Positions 44,635-55,165 of a stretch of 64,000 bases of DNA are shown here, piece after piece. The notes beneath the pieces were generated by a model, which saw only the letters and a program-made list of their open reading frames with translations, made no database searches and was not told the origin of the DNA. This stretch comes from Pyropia yezoensis (taxonomy: Eukaryota > Rhodophyta > Bangiophyceae > Bangiales > Bangiaceae). Numbering within the stretch: position 1 is the stretch's first letter; each line of letters opens with the position of its first letter. A program made the position numbers and the translations under genes. The DNA lies in the NCBI GenBank assembly GCA_009829735.1, contig CM020619.1:26996063-27060062 (forward strand), read 5' to 3'.

Positions 44635-45660
44635 TCACAGGGGCGTCTTGGTCCACGCCCGCACGTAATCAATGGCAAACTCGCTAGGGAGGTCCGCCGG
44701 GTCTGGGAGGCCAAACCAGTTGACGCCCTCCATCGTCTCCGAGTCAAAATTCATAAACAGTGGCTGGTGCCAGTACTTGTTGGGCAGCGACCGCACCGGC
44801 CGGCCGTCCACCACCCACGTGATGGTCTCGGGCGTCCAGTCGAGGCCAAACACGTGGTAGTCTTCGCACAGCGCGCAGTCGCTCTTCCACACCCCCGGGT
44901 GGCTCCGCGGCTTCTTGTTGTCGTCTAGCCCAATGTCGCGGGTGGGCATCCGAAAGACGTGCGCGTTCATGTGGTAGGTGCATTCGTGGCCGCGCGCGCG
45001 GGCGAGCTCAAACACGTCAATCTCCGTCCACATGTCCTTGGTGTTGTGGGAGAACCAAAACGCCGACGACGCGGCCGACGCCATGGGCTTGGCGCGGCAC
45101 TCAAAGTAGCCGTACAGCACGGGGCGCTTGGCCCGCACAAACGCGGTGGTGAACCGCTCGTACCCGTCTGGCCAGTCAATCGCGCACTCGCCATCGTCCT
45201 CACAGCACGCCTTGAGGATCAGCTGCGACCGCTCCACGCGCACGTTTTTGGGATGGAAAAGACCCGGCTTGCGGCCCTTCCACCCGGGGTTGTGGTCGTG
45301 CCACTTGGTCGCGTCCAGCGTCGTCCCGTTCCACTCGTCCCACACGTGGGGGATGGGCGTCCACGCAAACTGGTCGACTTGGGGGTGCTCCGGCCGGACG
45401 TTTGGGTCCGCATTGACGCCATCCGTAGCGAGCGCGTCGGCGGGGTCGTGGCCACAGTGGCAGTCGTCAGCATCGCCGTGGTGGTGGCCCTTGGACGACG
45501 ACGCGGCGGCGGCACCGTCGGATGATGACGACGAGCTGGACGATGAGGACGAGCTGTGGTGTCCGCCGCCGCCCCCGTGGTCGCCATGGTTGAGGTGGTC
45601 ATGGTCGTTGTCGTGGCTGTCGCCAAAGGCCAAGGCCTTGAGGCGGTCCCGGAGGCCCAT
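44635..45660 (-). CDS. GH16-family glycoside hydrolase (agarase/porphyranase/carrageenase-like)
   Basis: GH16 enzymes of this type cleave or transglycosylate marine galactans. In 341 residues, the N-terminal 70 are His/Asp/Ser-rich (HDNDHDHLNHGDH, a run of 12 Ser, KGHHHGDADDCHCGHD). The catalytic jelly-roll covers about 95-341: FAWTPIPHVWDEWNGTTLD, a substrate-cleft FWFSHNTKDMW, and the active site EIDVFE with nucleophile Glu213, Asp215 and acid/base Glu218 (E-x-D-x-x-E, the beta-bulge form seen in agarases, porphyranases and kappa-carrageenases). FGLDWTPETITWVVDGRPVR and a C-terminal DYVRAWTKTP strand follow. The ATG at 45660 is fixed by an in-frame TGA seven codons upstream, and no signal peptide follows it, which is odd for a wall enzyme. 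Substrate cannot be told from sequence. The leader is C/T-rich. Confidence 0.9.
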   Translation of the reverse strand: MGLRDRLKALAFGDSHDNDHDHLNHGDHGGGGGHHSSSSSSSSSSSSDGAAAASSSKGHHHGDADDCHCGHDPADALATDGVNADPNVRPEHPQVDQFAWTPIPHVWDEWNGTTLDATKWHDHNPGWKGRKPGLFHPKNVRVERSQLILKACCEDDGECAIDWPDGYERFTTAFVRAKRPVLYGYFECRAKPMASAASSAFWFSHNTKDMWTEIDVFELARARGHECTYHMNAHVFRMPTRDIGLDDNKKPRSHPGVWKSDCALCEDYHVFGLDWTPETITWVVDGRPVRSLPNKYWHQPLFMNFDSETMEGVNWFGLPDPADLPSEFAIDYVRAWTKTPL

Positions 45661-47085
45661 CGTGGCGGGACCTAGGACCGCTCAGAGAGGGGAGGGGGGG
45701 AGGAGGGTCCGGTAGAGGACGGGGGTGGTGGTGGCCGATGCTGGAAGCGGCCAAAGGAAAAGAGGGGGCAGCTGCAGTCGTGTGCGCACGGGGAGGGGGG
45801 GAGCAGGGGGGACGGGGCAGAGGCGTCGCAGCCCTACCGACGGAGAGGGTGTGCAAGACGGGTGAAGGAGGCAGCCGCCGCCGCCGCAGAGCCGTAAATG
45901 CCAGCCGGTGCGCCAACAGGGCAGGGGCACCCTCGCCCACCCGCTCTAGGATGGAGCCACGCCTAAAGTGGGCGTCAGACTGTCGTCAGGGGGCACAGGG
46001 GGGTAGGTTGCTGTTAGGTGTCACGCACCAGTCACGCGGTCGCGCACACGCACCTGCCAGCGCGCACCCAGCACCACCCCCCCTCCGGCGCCCTCCCCCC
46101 CGTCCCCCTCTCGACCTGCGCGCCCAACGGTCCCCACGCGGTCCGCGCGCGGCGCGCGCGGGCCTGCGTAGACGACGGCCGCCGGTGCAAGCGGATGTGG
46201 CGACGCAAGCAGATGGCGACGGGGTTGGGGGGTGGATGACAAGGCGGAACAGGGAACGCGGCGGAGCTTTCAGTGCAGCCAACCAGTAGCGTGACTTTGC
46301 TGACTGCGTCAAGGGGGGGGCCACCAACAGAAAAGGCCTGGGAACCCCACCGACAGCAACCCTGTTTCGAGAGGGGGGCGTCCCGGCACACGTTCTGGAG
46401 AGGATCCCAACGGCCACGTTGGCGGACCGCGCCATGACGGCGTCACCACGGTGGTTGACAGGTCACACCCCGATCGGCCGACGGATTGCCGCTCGTCCGC
46501 CCGCCCACACTGCACACGCACCTCCCCGCCGTCTCGCCCTCTCTACCGGGGCCAGCCCCCTGTCCCAGCGCTGCACGCGCGCGCTGCCGCTCCGTGGCTT
46601 GATGGAGCCCACCATGCGCACTCGCCGCCGCCGTTGCCGCCATTGCCGACGGCCCCACACCCGCGTACCGCCCCACCGCCGTCGCCATTGCCGTTGCGGC
46701 CGCCACCGTGGCCTCCGCCCGCGCTGCGCACTCAGCGGCCCTGGGCGGCGCCGCCCATCTCGGCGGGGCCCGCCGTGCGCGGGGCGGCGCCAACGGAGGT
46801 CTCGGTCCGCTCTGCGGCGGCGTGAAGGCGAGGCTGGGGAAACGTGTTGGGCCGCCCGTGCCGCTGAGCAAAAGGGGCAGAAAGGGGAAAAGGGGGGGGG
46901 GTTGGGGAGCGCGGAGTGGTCGGCTTGGACGTGGGGGCTGGCTGGGAGTCTGGAAAGGGGGGTGGGAAGGGGGGGGGGGGGTCCGCGCGGAGCCCCGTAG
47001 GACACAGGCGCTGCGGTGTCCCCCTCCTCCCCCCTCTTCCGCTTCTGTCCCCTCCACCCGTCCCTCTGCTGCCGCCGGCGCAGCG
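45661..47085. other. Spacer, no supportable gene
   Basis: GC-rich sequence with overlapping open frames on both strands but no domain. The segment 46600-46800 contains GCCGACGG/GCCATTGCCG phrases resembling those in the small ORF that follows, so part of it may be a decayed relative. A CT-rich leader (47015-47080) precedes the ATG at 47086. Confidence 0.4.
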
Positions 47086-47412
47086 ATGGCAGACGGCATG
47101 ATGGTGGCCGCCGGCACGGCGGTGGCCGACGGCCCAGCGGCAGCCGACGGCATGGAAGTGGCGGCCGCCTACGCGGCGGATGCCGACGGCTCAGTGGCGG
47201 TCGAAGGCATGGCGGCGGCCATCGACATGGGCGTCGCGGCCGCGGACGCGGCGGCGGCCGCCGGCGCAGCTTTGGCAGGCGGCATGGTGGTGGCCGCCGA
47301 CGCGGCGGTGGCCGACGACCCAGTGGCAGCCGACGGCATGGCGGCCGCGGCCGCCGGCGAGGCGGTTGCCGATGGCGAAGACGTCAAGCACGCAGGCGGC
47401 ACGCACGACTAA
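47086..47412 (+). CDS. Small Ala/Asp/Gly-rich repeat protein of unknown function
   Basis: Unrecognised. The 108-residue frame consists of about six degenerate repeats of the pattern ADGMxVAAxxAVADxPxA, with almost no basic residues and a terminal EDVKHAGGTHD. It may be real because its ATG is preceded by a C/T-rich leader like those of the well-supported genes here, and because GC bias falls sharply just after its TAA. Against it, there is no homology and an Ala/Asp repeat is easily produced by GCNGAN-rich DNA. The composition suggests an acidic, disordered or helical peptide. Confidence 0.35.
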   Translation: MADGMMVAAGTAVADGPAAADGMEVAAAYAADADGSVAVEGMAAAIDMGVAAADAAAAAGAALAGGMVVAADAAVADDPVAADGMAAAAAGEAVADGEDVKHAGGTHD

Positions 47413-49065
47413 AGTCGATTCCGTATAGCTAGACTGATTGGCACCCCCCAACTTTGACCACTCCTATCTTCCTTCTCGCTCACACCCAGACAACGTACCT
47501 GGGCTCATTTTGTAGCTCATGTCATGGGCATTCGACTGCGCCGTCGCATGAGCTCACTATACGAACCTATCAGACAAAAATACTCCACGCCGTGAATGTA
47601 GCTGTGGTTTTTCCGTCACTTTTTCGTCGTGTTTTCTCTGCAGCAACCAGGTACCGCTTTCTGGCGAAGTGGCGTGGACTCCGATTGTGTCTTCACATGC
47701 ATGCGATGCCATCCTCCGTTTTTCTAGCGTCCGTCAGGAGTGTGGTAGCACGTACAGGGCGGTACGACGTTGGGAATGTTGCGCTTCTCCGCATAAATTG
47801 CATCCAGTGTCGATAGCTTGAAAGCAAAGTAGACCCCCGTTCTTGCGCCAGATGCTCCCTCCAATATGGGGCTCCGCTGGAAGAGGTAGCAGAGGAGGCC
47901 AGATCGAGAGTCTCCCCGGAACAATGTGGACGTACGAGACGCCAGCACTACACCTCCGGGCCCATATGACAAACTGTGTCGGAGAGGTCTACCGCAGGGC
48001 ACTCTTGCGTCTGCCTGCGAAGTTTGGAGCGGTGAGCTGCAGTCTGCTTTCTGCACGGGGCTTTTTCTCAGGCGTCTAGCAAAATGGAATCGACTTGAGT
48101 GTGGAGCGGTCAAGAGGTCCAGAGAGAAAAACGCCGTGACCGAGTGCATGAACCAGACTCGCGCAGGAGTTGCAAGAAACTCCTTCATAGACGCAAGAAG
48201 TCTTGAAAGCAGTGCTTCTTTGTATTGCAGTTCCCTGAATTTTGTCTCATGGAGACGAGACCAAGTGCGCAACGCAGGGTTGAGAGGTGATAACTATCAT
48301 TTCAAAGTTATAGAGTAAATTATCGCGAAAAGAAACGATCACGAGGCTGCCTATTCATAATTATCAAACGGTCGACTAGGTGTCCCCAGGTGCGCGTGAG
48401 CCCTCCGTTGAGCAATCGAGCTCGACGAGGGCACGATAACCATGAACGCGACCACCGCGGCGGCAACATCCACATGTGACAGGCAGCCTGCCTCCCACGC
48501 GAAGGCACTTCGGCGAAGGCGAGGATGTGATTCTCAGCTGCGTGGTCACCACCAACGTAGGCGGCCCTTCCTTCGCCGACGATGTCCTGGGCTACGCCGG
48601 CCACATGGGCGGACAGGCTGCACACGACGCGAGGGTGTCAACCCAGGTCTCCTACACGTGGCAACTACGTGTCACCCCATCGCCACCGGCGACAAGAGGG
48701 GCGACTCGGGGACGTCGAGATGCACCGCCAGTAGGGCAACGATTATACCACCCTTATTACAACATTGACAGAGGGCGACGAGACCCGACGGCGTGCGCGT
48801 GCTAGCCTCCCTGAAGGCGATGCGCCCGTCGTCGGTTGGGAAAGAGGGCGGTATGTATGTCGGTGCGAATGTCGTCCGCAGACACCATCAGGCGGCTCAT
48901 CCTCGTCACCACCCCAGGCCAGCCATCGTGAGGGGTGTGTGGCTGGAAGTAAGTAAGTAACTGATGATGGTAGTAAGGTTGGAACGTTGGCACGACCTTG
49001 GCAGCGCTACCTGGTCCTTTCAGCCGTACCTGAACCTCCTCCCCCCCCCCCCCCTGCGCGCCCCC
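47413..49065. other. Lower-GC island without recognised genes
   Basis: Base composition drops to near-even for about 1.5 kb. Open frames of 100-180 codons on both strands (for example minus 47724-48272 and plus 48476-48805, the latter containing GEGEDVILSCVVTTNVGG) have no family I recognise. The phrase GTAAGTAAGTAA occurs at 48950-48961. The composition and the transposase downstream suggest old transposon-derived sequence. Confidence 0.45.
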
Positions 49066-49155
49066 AAAAAAACACGCACCCAAAAAAGAGCGCGCGCCCA
49101 AAAAAAGCGCGCGCCCAAAAAAAGCGCGCGCCCAAAAAGAGCGCGCGCGCGCCGT
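49060..49155 (+). repeat. Tandem CCCAAAAAAAGCGCGCG repeat
   Basis: Five or so copies of a 15-17 bp unit made of CCC, an A5-A7 run and an alternating GC block (GCGCGC) occur head to tail. The A-runs and alternating purine-pyrimidine blocks differ sharply from the surrounding sequence. Confidence 0.9.
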
Positions 49156-49199
49156 GGGCGCCAAAACCAGGCGAGCATCTGAGCCGTCGGGGGGGGGGG

Positions 49200-49745
49200 G
49201 GCACCACACCGTCATCGTCGCCACCCCCCCCCCCGTCGTCGCCACCCCCCCCCCCCGTCATCGCCACCCCCCCCCCGTCATCGCCGCCCCCGGCCCCGTC
49301 GTCGCCACCCCCCCCCCGTCGTTGCCACCCCCCTCGCTGTCGTCGCCACCCCCCCCCCCGTCGTCGCCACCTTTCCCCCCGTCGTCGCCGCCCCCCACCC
49401 CGTCATCGCCACCCCCCCCCCCGTCATCGCCATCCCCCCCCGCGTCATCGCCACCCCCCTCCCCGTCATCGTCACCCCCCCCCCCGTCATCGCCACCCCC
49501 CCCCCGTGGTCGCAACTCCCTCCCCCGTCGTCGACACCCCCCCCCCCCGTCGTCGCCACCTCCCCCTCCCGTCGTCGCAACCCCCCCCCCGTCATCGCCG
49601 GCCCCCGCACCGTCGTCGCCACCCCCCCCCCCGTCGTCGCCACCCCCCTCCCCGTCGTCGCCACCCTCCCCCCCGTCGTCGCCGGCCCCCACCCCGTCGT
49701 CGCCGCGTCACCCCTTTGTGGTCCCGACGCCGTCCCCCGTCGTCG
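49200..49745 (+). repeat. Minisatellite (C)n-GTCGTCGCCAC, about 25 copies
   Basis: A degenerate unit of 18-24 bases, CGTCGTCGCCACCCCCCCCCC with GTCATCGCC variants, fills more than 500 bases directly upstream of the transposase gene. Unit length varies mostly through the length of the C run. All frames are open and give Pro/Ser/Arg low-complexity peptides, which I do not regard as coding. Confidence 0.9.
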
Positions 49746-49900
49746 CTAACGCGCCCTCCGTCGTCGCCGCCCCGCCCCGGTGGTTGATCTCGCGCCTGCG
49801 CTTGTCACCACGCCGCCTTCCGTCAACACGACCTGGTACCGCCGTTGACCGCGCCATCCCCCTCTCATGCGCTTCCCGCCGACCACTTTCACCGAACATC

Positions 49901-52900
49901 ATGACGTCTGGGACGGCGAGCGGTGGGGGTGGTGCAACGGGGCGTCCGCCGTTCGCGCCTGGAGACACCAGCGCGGATAGGCTGGCTTCTCATGGCGTTG
50001 ACGACACTCCTGTGCACCTCCCTGTGCTCGAGGTTGGCCCTAGGCGGGCTAAACGCACCCTCACGGCGGAGAAGGTGGTTGAGTGCCTCGTTGTTCCATC
50101 CTACCCCCAAACGTCCAACTCGTCTACGAGCGGGGTCCTGACGATGGTGCCTGTCGCGTCAGTCGAGAAGGACCTCAACCCAAAGATGTTTGTGGCGTAC
50201 AAGTCTCCTGGGGGGCAGAGCCACAAGCTGGGAAATCAACTGTCTCTCATCTTCGGCTTTTGCTCGTATGATTGGACCGAGTACCCGTGCTCTGGCGTTG
50301 ACGCTTGCGCGAACGTTCCGCGCACTGTTCTGGACGTGCCTCACACAGCTCTCGAGGCCGGCGACGCGGACCAGTACGGCGTCTACGAGAAACTATTTGC
50401 GGAGGCCAGCTCCGAGACGGCTTCCGTGGACACGGAGCAGCAGGCGCTGAGACGGGAGTGGGACCGGTACACCTCCGTTGTGGTGCCGTTCCAGCATAAG
50501 CCCTGCCCAAACATCCTGTGTTCGCGCCTAGATACTCCGCCAAAGGGCACGGTCGTCACGATCCGGTCGTCGGGCAGAGAGTTCTTGGGGTGTGCCGGCT
50601 ACTCGCGCGAGAACCGTCTGGGCCACAAAAGCTCTTCCCTTGCGAACATCCAAAGCCTGACCAACATTGAGAGGTGGCTGAGCGACGAAAGGTACGTTTG
50701 GGACCGCATGAGGGTGCGTGTCACGCTTCCATGGCCGTCTCCCCCTTCTTCCATCTGTTGCCAGGGCGGCCGTCTTTTCCTTGCCTCTTTTCTCTACGGC
50801 GGGCACCCCCTCCTTGCTTCTCTTTCCACGGCGGGTACCGTGGAGCGCCGTCTCGTTCGATGTCATGGGTGATGGCGCCCCCGACAATGACCATGCTGTC
50901 AGCGACGGATTATGGTACGCGGTGTCCTGCCTTATGCGTCGGAACGAGCTCGCCGCCCCCCATCCTGACCCTTTCTCGCGCTGAGCACCATGGCTGAGCA
51001 CCTATCCCTGTCTGCTCATGGCGGCCTTGGTTCTTCTCGCCTTGTGCCATTTCCCCGCTTTAGTTCTGCAGAGCGGGGCGTGCTATCCGTACATTGACAG
51101 CAGGGGAGCCACCTCTCCGACCATCCCCCTCCCTAGCTGGTGGCGCGAGCGCAGTTCTGACATCCTGTGATATTGGTTGCCATCGACGTGCTTTTTTTTT
51201 TTTCCTGCCTGGCGTTGCTCGTTCAATATTTTTGCAGAGAGGTGACGGACATCCCTGCAGGGGTCAGCGAAAACTACCCATGCATGACCGTCCGTGCAGT
51301 GGATTCTCGGTTTAAGTGCCGGTCCCACGCTGGGCAGGCCCAGGCGCTCACGCGCCGCGTCCCCTGCAGCAGCGTGCTTTACGTAGGCGTGCCGCTGACA
51401 GAGGACGGCGGACGGGATGTGCAGGGGAGCTTCCTTCTCCTCTCCGTCGGGGCGCACACCCACCCCCCGCCCCCCATCACGACCGCGACCCACGGGCTTC
51501 TCGTCACCGCCGCGGAGGTGAAAGAACACCACCACATTTCGCTCGCAGCGCAGGAGGAGGACGTGCGCGCAAAGCTGGCGGACGAGTACGGTCGGGTGGC
51601 AGCTTCTGTGCCGCAGACAGCCTTGCGGTGTGCCCGCCGGCAGACAGCGGCCGAGTGCAATCCGTGGGGGCAGGGTCGCGACGCCGCTCTGATGATGGTG
51701 GCTCGAGCGGTCGTGGCGGGGGACCCCTATTTCCGTGCCCCAATCGTGTCTGACACAATCGCCTACGTTTTTCCGGCTTTTCTGGAGACCAGCTTGCGGC
51801 GCGTCGCGAATGGTGTGCTGGCGCTGGAGACGGACGAGTATTACAAGGCGGTGGAGTCGGTTGGGCTGGCGCAGGACGGCGATTTTTTCGTACTTGCCAT
51901 CTCCGCGACGATTAATAACAAGGGCGTGACGCTGGCGCGCTTCTTCGTCCAGAGGGCGACGCGGCAGGTCGCGCGGACCTGCTACAGGCTTTTTTTCATG
52001 AAATCCTGAAGATCAACCCTGCCTGGGCGCCCTGGCACGTGCCTGTTCAGCGGCAGCTGTCCGTGGTCGACCCTTCGCTTGACGGGGTCCCCTTCGCCGC
52101 AGTGGTGGAAAGGGCCACCGAGAGCGTCTGTCGAATGAAGCGCGGCGTGCTCGTGGGGATCACCCTGGACTTCTCGGCATCGCTTGCAGGGGGGCTCTGT
52201 GATGCCCTCGAAGACGTTGGGTTTGACGTGTTTTCTGTGGACGACCACGCCCGCAACATCCTCTTCGGCTGCATGGCCCACACCAACCGGGTGTGCGATC
52301 GGGCGCCGTTGACCGTGCGCGCGACGCTGCGAAAGCTCATGGAGTGCTACAACGTCGAGGAGGCGCAGCGTTTGCGCGCGTTGGTGATTGAGCAGGAGCC
52401 GTCTCGCGACTGTTCGGGCGTCCTGCGGAACCCGCGCTTGCTGCCGGCGTTTTGTCCCGCGTTTTCCAATGCAGACCCGTTGCAGCGGGAGGTGGCGTCC
52501 TCAACAACAAACGCGGAGGAGTCCCAACACGAGCGGATCTACAAGCTCCGCGGGCGTCGGCAGCCGCTAATGGTGGCCATGACGGGGAGCCGGTTTGTGG
52601 ACCACCGGGACGCAGAGGAGCTGGACAACGGCCGCGCTGCCGGCACGCACACCTCCATGGAGCGCGCAGATTACTCCCAGCGACGCCGGGAAAAGCGGCG
52701 TCGGGAGAGCCGGCCGCGAGCCCACGGCGCAGCCGCAGACGAAATTGCAGATGGCGACGCGGGGGTCCAGAACGCCGCGGGCAACTGTGAAGGTCGCGTA
52801 GGCGATCGAGAGCGCGAGGGAAGGGGTGGCGGTGGGAGGGCGCGGGCGGATGAAGGTGTCAGTGCCAATCGGCATTCTGGGGCACCCGCCCGTGGCCCGC

Positions 52901-53238
52901 CGCCGAAAAGACGGCGCCGGGCTGTCGGGGGGACACCCGCGGGTAGTGCGGCCACGCACCCCCGCATGGCCGAGCTGGAGAAGGAGCTGCTGCAGCAGCG
53001 TTACAAGACGCTGGAGGTGGAGAACGCGGCTCTGCGCATGGGTTCTATTGCTGGTAGTGGCAGTTCTGCCGGCTCCGCGGCCACTGCAGCGACGCCCGCC
53101 GGCACCGAGGCAGGCGCGACACCGCCAGCCTGGTTTGTCAGCCTCATGATGGCGGCGAGCCAGGCGGCTGGGTCTACTCAACCGGTCGGCATTAATGCCG
53201 ATGCTGGCCACGAGAATGGTGGTAGTGCCGGTGTTTAG
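49901..53238 (+). CDS. MULE-like DNA transposase, one intron, one frameshift
   Basis: Exon 1 (49901-50691) has a zinc-ribbon-like CPNILC and GCAGY pair near its end. A 546-base intron (50692-51237) begins GTACGT and ends TTTTTGCAG, joining ER to EVTDIPAG in frame. Exon 2 carries a FLYWCH/GCM-like zinc block (FKCR, then GAHTHPPPP, the C...H-x-H pattern of MULE N-termini). The frame changes near 51962-51995, around a 7-T run, and continues FFHEILKINPAW. Next is LDFSASLAGGLCDAL with a candidate catalytic Asp, followed by ILFGCMAHTNR, like the GC-x-V-H-W-x-R motif of transposases in this group. A basic region (KRRRESRP, PKKRRRRAV) and a leucine-zipper-like coil (MAELEKELLQQRYKTLEVEN) precede the TAG. 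Family assignment is tentative, and no terminal inverted repeats were found by eye. The frameshift may mean it is inactive. Confidence 0.6.
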
Positions 53239-53559
53239 GAAGCCGGAGTAGTTGTGATGAGCACTTTTCTTCTCGGCCTAGTCTTCGCGAGCTCTTTGCT
53301 CTACAGCCTCCGCTTACCTGTCACGCCCAACCGGGACCCATGTGCGAGGTGGAAAACGAGGGTAACACTTCCTAAGCGCAACCAAGCGGATGACCACCAG
53401 CGCCAACGACCCTACTCACACAATCGCGTGCTCTTGTACGCGTAGCAATAGCTAGTTTTCAGGGAGAGGGGGAGTAGGAGCCTGCCACAGCTATCCCCAC
53501 CATCGCCACCGCGGACGCCATCATTGCCACGGCGACCCCCCCCCCTCCCCCTAGAGTTC

Positions 53560-55165
53560 CCCCGGCCGATAACCGCCAGAAGGCAGGCGGCCGCCGGCAG
53601 AAGTGTGGCCGCCAGGAGGCGGGTGACAGCCAGAAGGGGGGTCACCGCGAGGGCGAGGAGGGGGATGACGGCCAGGACGGGGGTGACCGCCGCCAGGAGG
53701 GGGGCAGGCGCCAGGAGTGAGGTGGCCACCAGGAGGTTGGTGGTTGTGGTGACGGGGGTGACCGCCAAGAAGGAAATGGCGGCCAGGTGGCGAGTAACCG
53801 CAAGGGGGGGGGTAACCGCCATGAGGAGCGTGACCGTCAATGAAGGGGTGACCGCCAAGAGAAGGGTGGCGCCTAGGAGGGGGGTGACAGCCAGGAAGGA
53901 GATAGCTGCCGTGAGGGGGGGGACCGCCAGGAGGGGTATGTCCGCCAGCAGGGGAGTGACCCCCGGAAGGGGCATGGCCACCGGGGGGCGGGTGACCGGC
54001 GAGAGAAGGGTGAGCACCAGGAGGGGAGTGGCCGCCAGGAGGGCGGTGACCGCCGCCCGGGAGGTCACCGTCGGGAGGGAAGTAACCGCCGCCAGGCGGG
54101 TGACCGCCAGCGGGGGCGTGACCGTCGCCACGCAGGGGGTGTCCGGGAACAGGGGGTGACGGCCAGGAGGGGGGTGACCGCTGCCAGGAAGGTGCACGCC
54201 GGAAGGGGGTGACCGCCGCCCGGAGGATGGTGACCACCGCCACGACGGGTTGACGGCCGACAGGGGGATGGCCGACTGGAGGGGGCTAACTGCTGGCCTG
54301 GACGTGGCCGCATGCAGGGGGGTGAGCGCCGGCAGAAGGGTCGACGCCGGCAAAAGGCTGGCCGCCGGTAGTAGGCTGGTCGCCGGTCGGCCGGTGTCCG
54401 CCAGGAAGGGGGTGGCCGCCTGGAGGGGGATCGCCCGAAGGAGAGGCGTGGCTACCAGGAGGGGCGTCGTGGCCTGCCGGGGGATCGCCCTGAGAAAGGA
54501 CGTGGCCCCCAGGATGGGGATGGCCCAAAGCAAGGGGCTGGCCTCCTGGAGGGAGATCGCCCCAAGGAGGGGCGTGGCCGCCAGGACGCGGCTGACCCCA
54601 AGGATGGGGGTGGCCACCAGGACGCGGGTGACAGCCGGCAGGGGTGTGGACGCCAGAGGAGGGGTGACCGCCGCCAGGAGGGGGCTGATCGATAGAAGAG
54701 GGGTGGCCGTCAGCAGGGCGGCGGCCGCCGGCACGGCGGTGGCCGCCGGTTGGGCGGTGGCCGCCGGCAGAGCGGTGGCCGCCGGCGCCCGGGTGGACGT
54801 AGCCGCAACCCGAGGAGAGGTGGCCGCTGGCAAGGAGATGGCCGGGGGCAGGGGGGCACCCGCGGGCAGAGCGGTCGCCGCAGGCAGGGAGATCACCGTG
54901 CGCAGGGGGGAAGCCATAGGTAGGGGCAGCCGCAGGCTGGGGCAGCCGAGGAAAAGGGCAGCCGCGGGCAGGGGAACAGCCGCGGGCAGAGGGGAAGCAG
55001 CAGGCAGGGGGACCGCCACAAGCAGAGGGGACTGCCGCGGGCAAGGGGGCAGCCGCGGGCAGCGGCAGCCGCGGGCAGACAGATCACCGCCGGCAGGGAG
55101 ATCGCCGTGGGCAGAGGGGCAGCCGCGGGCACGGGCAGTCGTGGGCAGGGGCAGCCGCGGGCAGT
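53560..55165 (+). repeat. 1.6-kb degenerate minisatellite (GGGGTGACCGCCAGGAG type)
   Basis: About 60 copies of a 21-33 bp unit with the core GTGACCGCCA(G)GGAGGGG, later turning into GTGGCCGCCGGC and then GCAGCCGCGGGCAGGGG, run without a break into the integrase fragment. Both strands are open for over 900 bases because the unit lacks stops in several frames. The peptides are Arg/Ala/Gly or Pro/Ala/Thr repeats and are not supported as genes. Bases 53239-53559 between the transposase stop and the array hold nothing recognisable. Confidence 0.9.

Noticed and set aside
47724..48272. 182-codon minus-strand frame in the low-GC island
   Set aside because: No family features, no leader tract, and overlapping frames of similar length occur on the other strand.
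49200..49745. Possible CRISPR-like array of regularly spaced CGTCGTCGCCAC
   Set aside because: Spacers are just C runs with no unique sequence, repeat length varies, and the genome is eukaryotic. It is a minisatellite.
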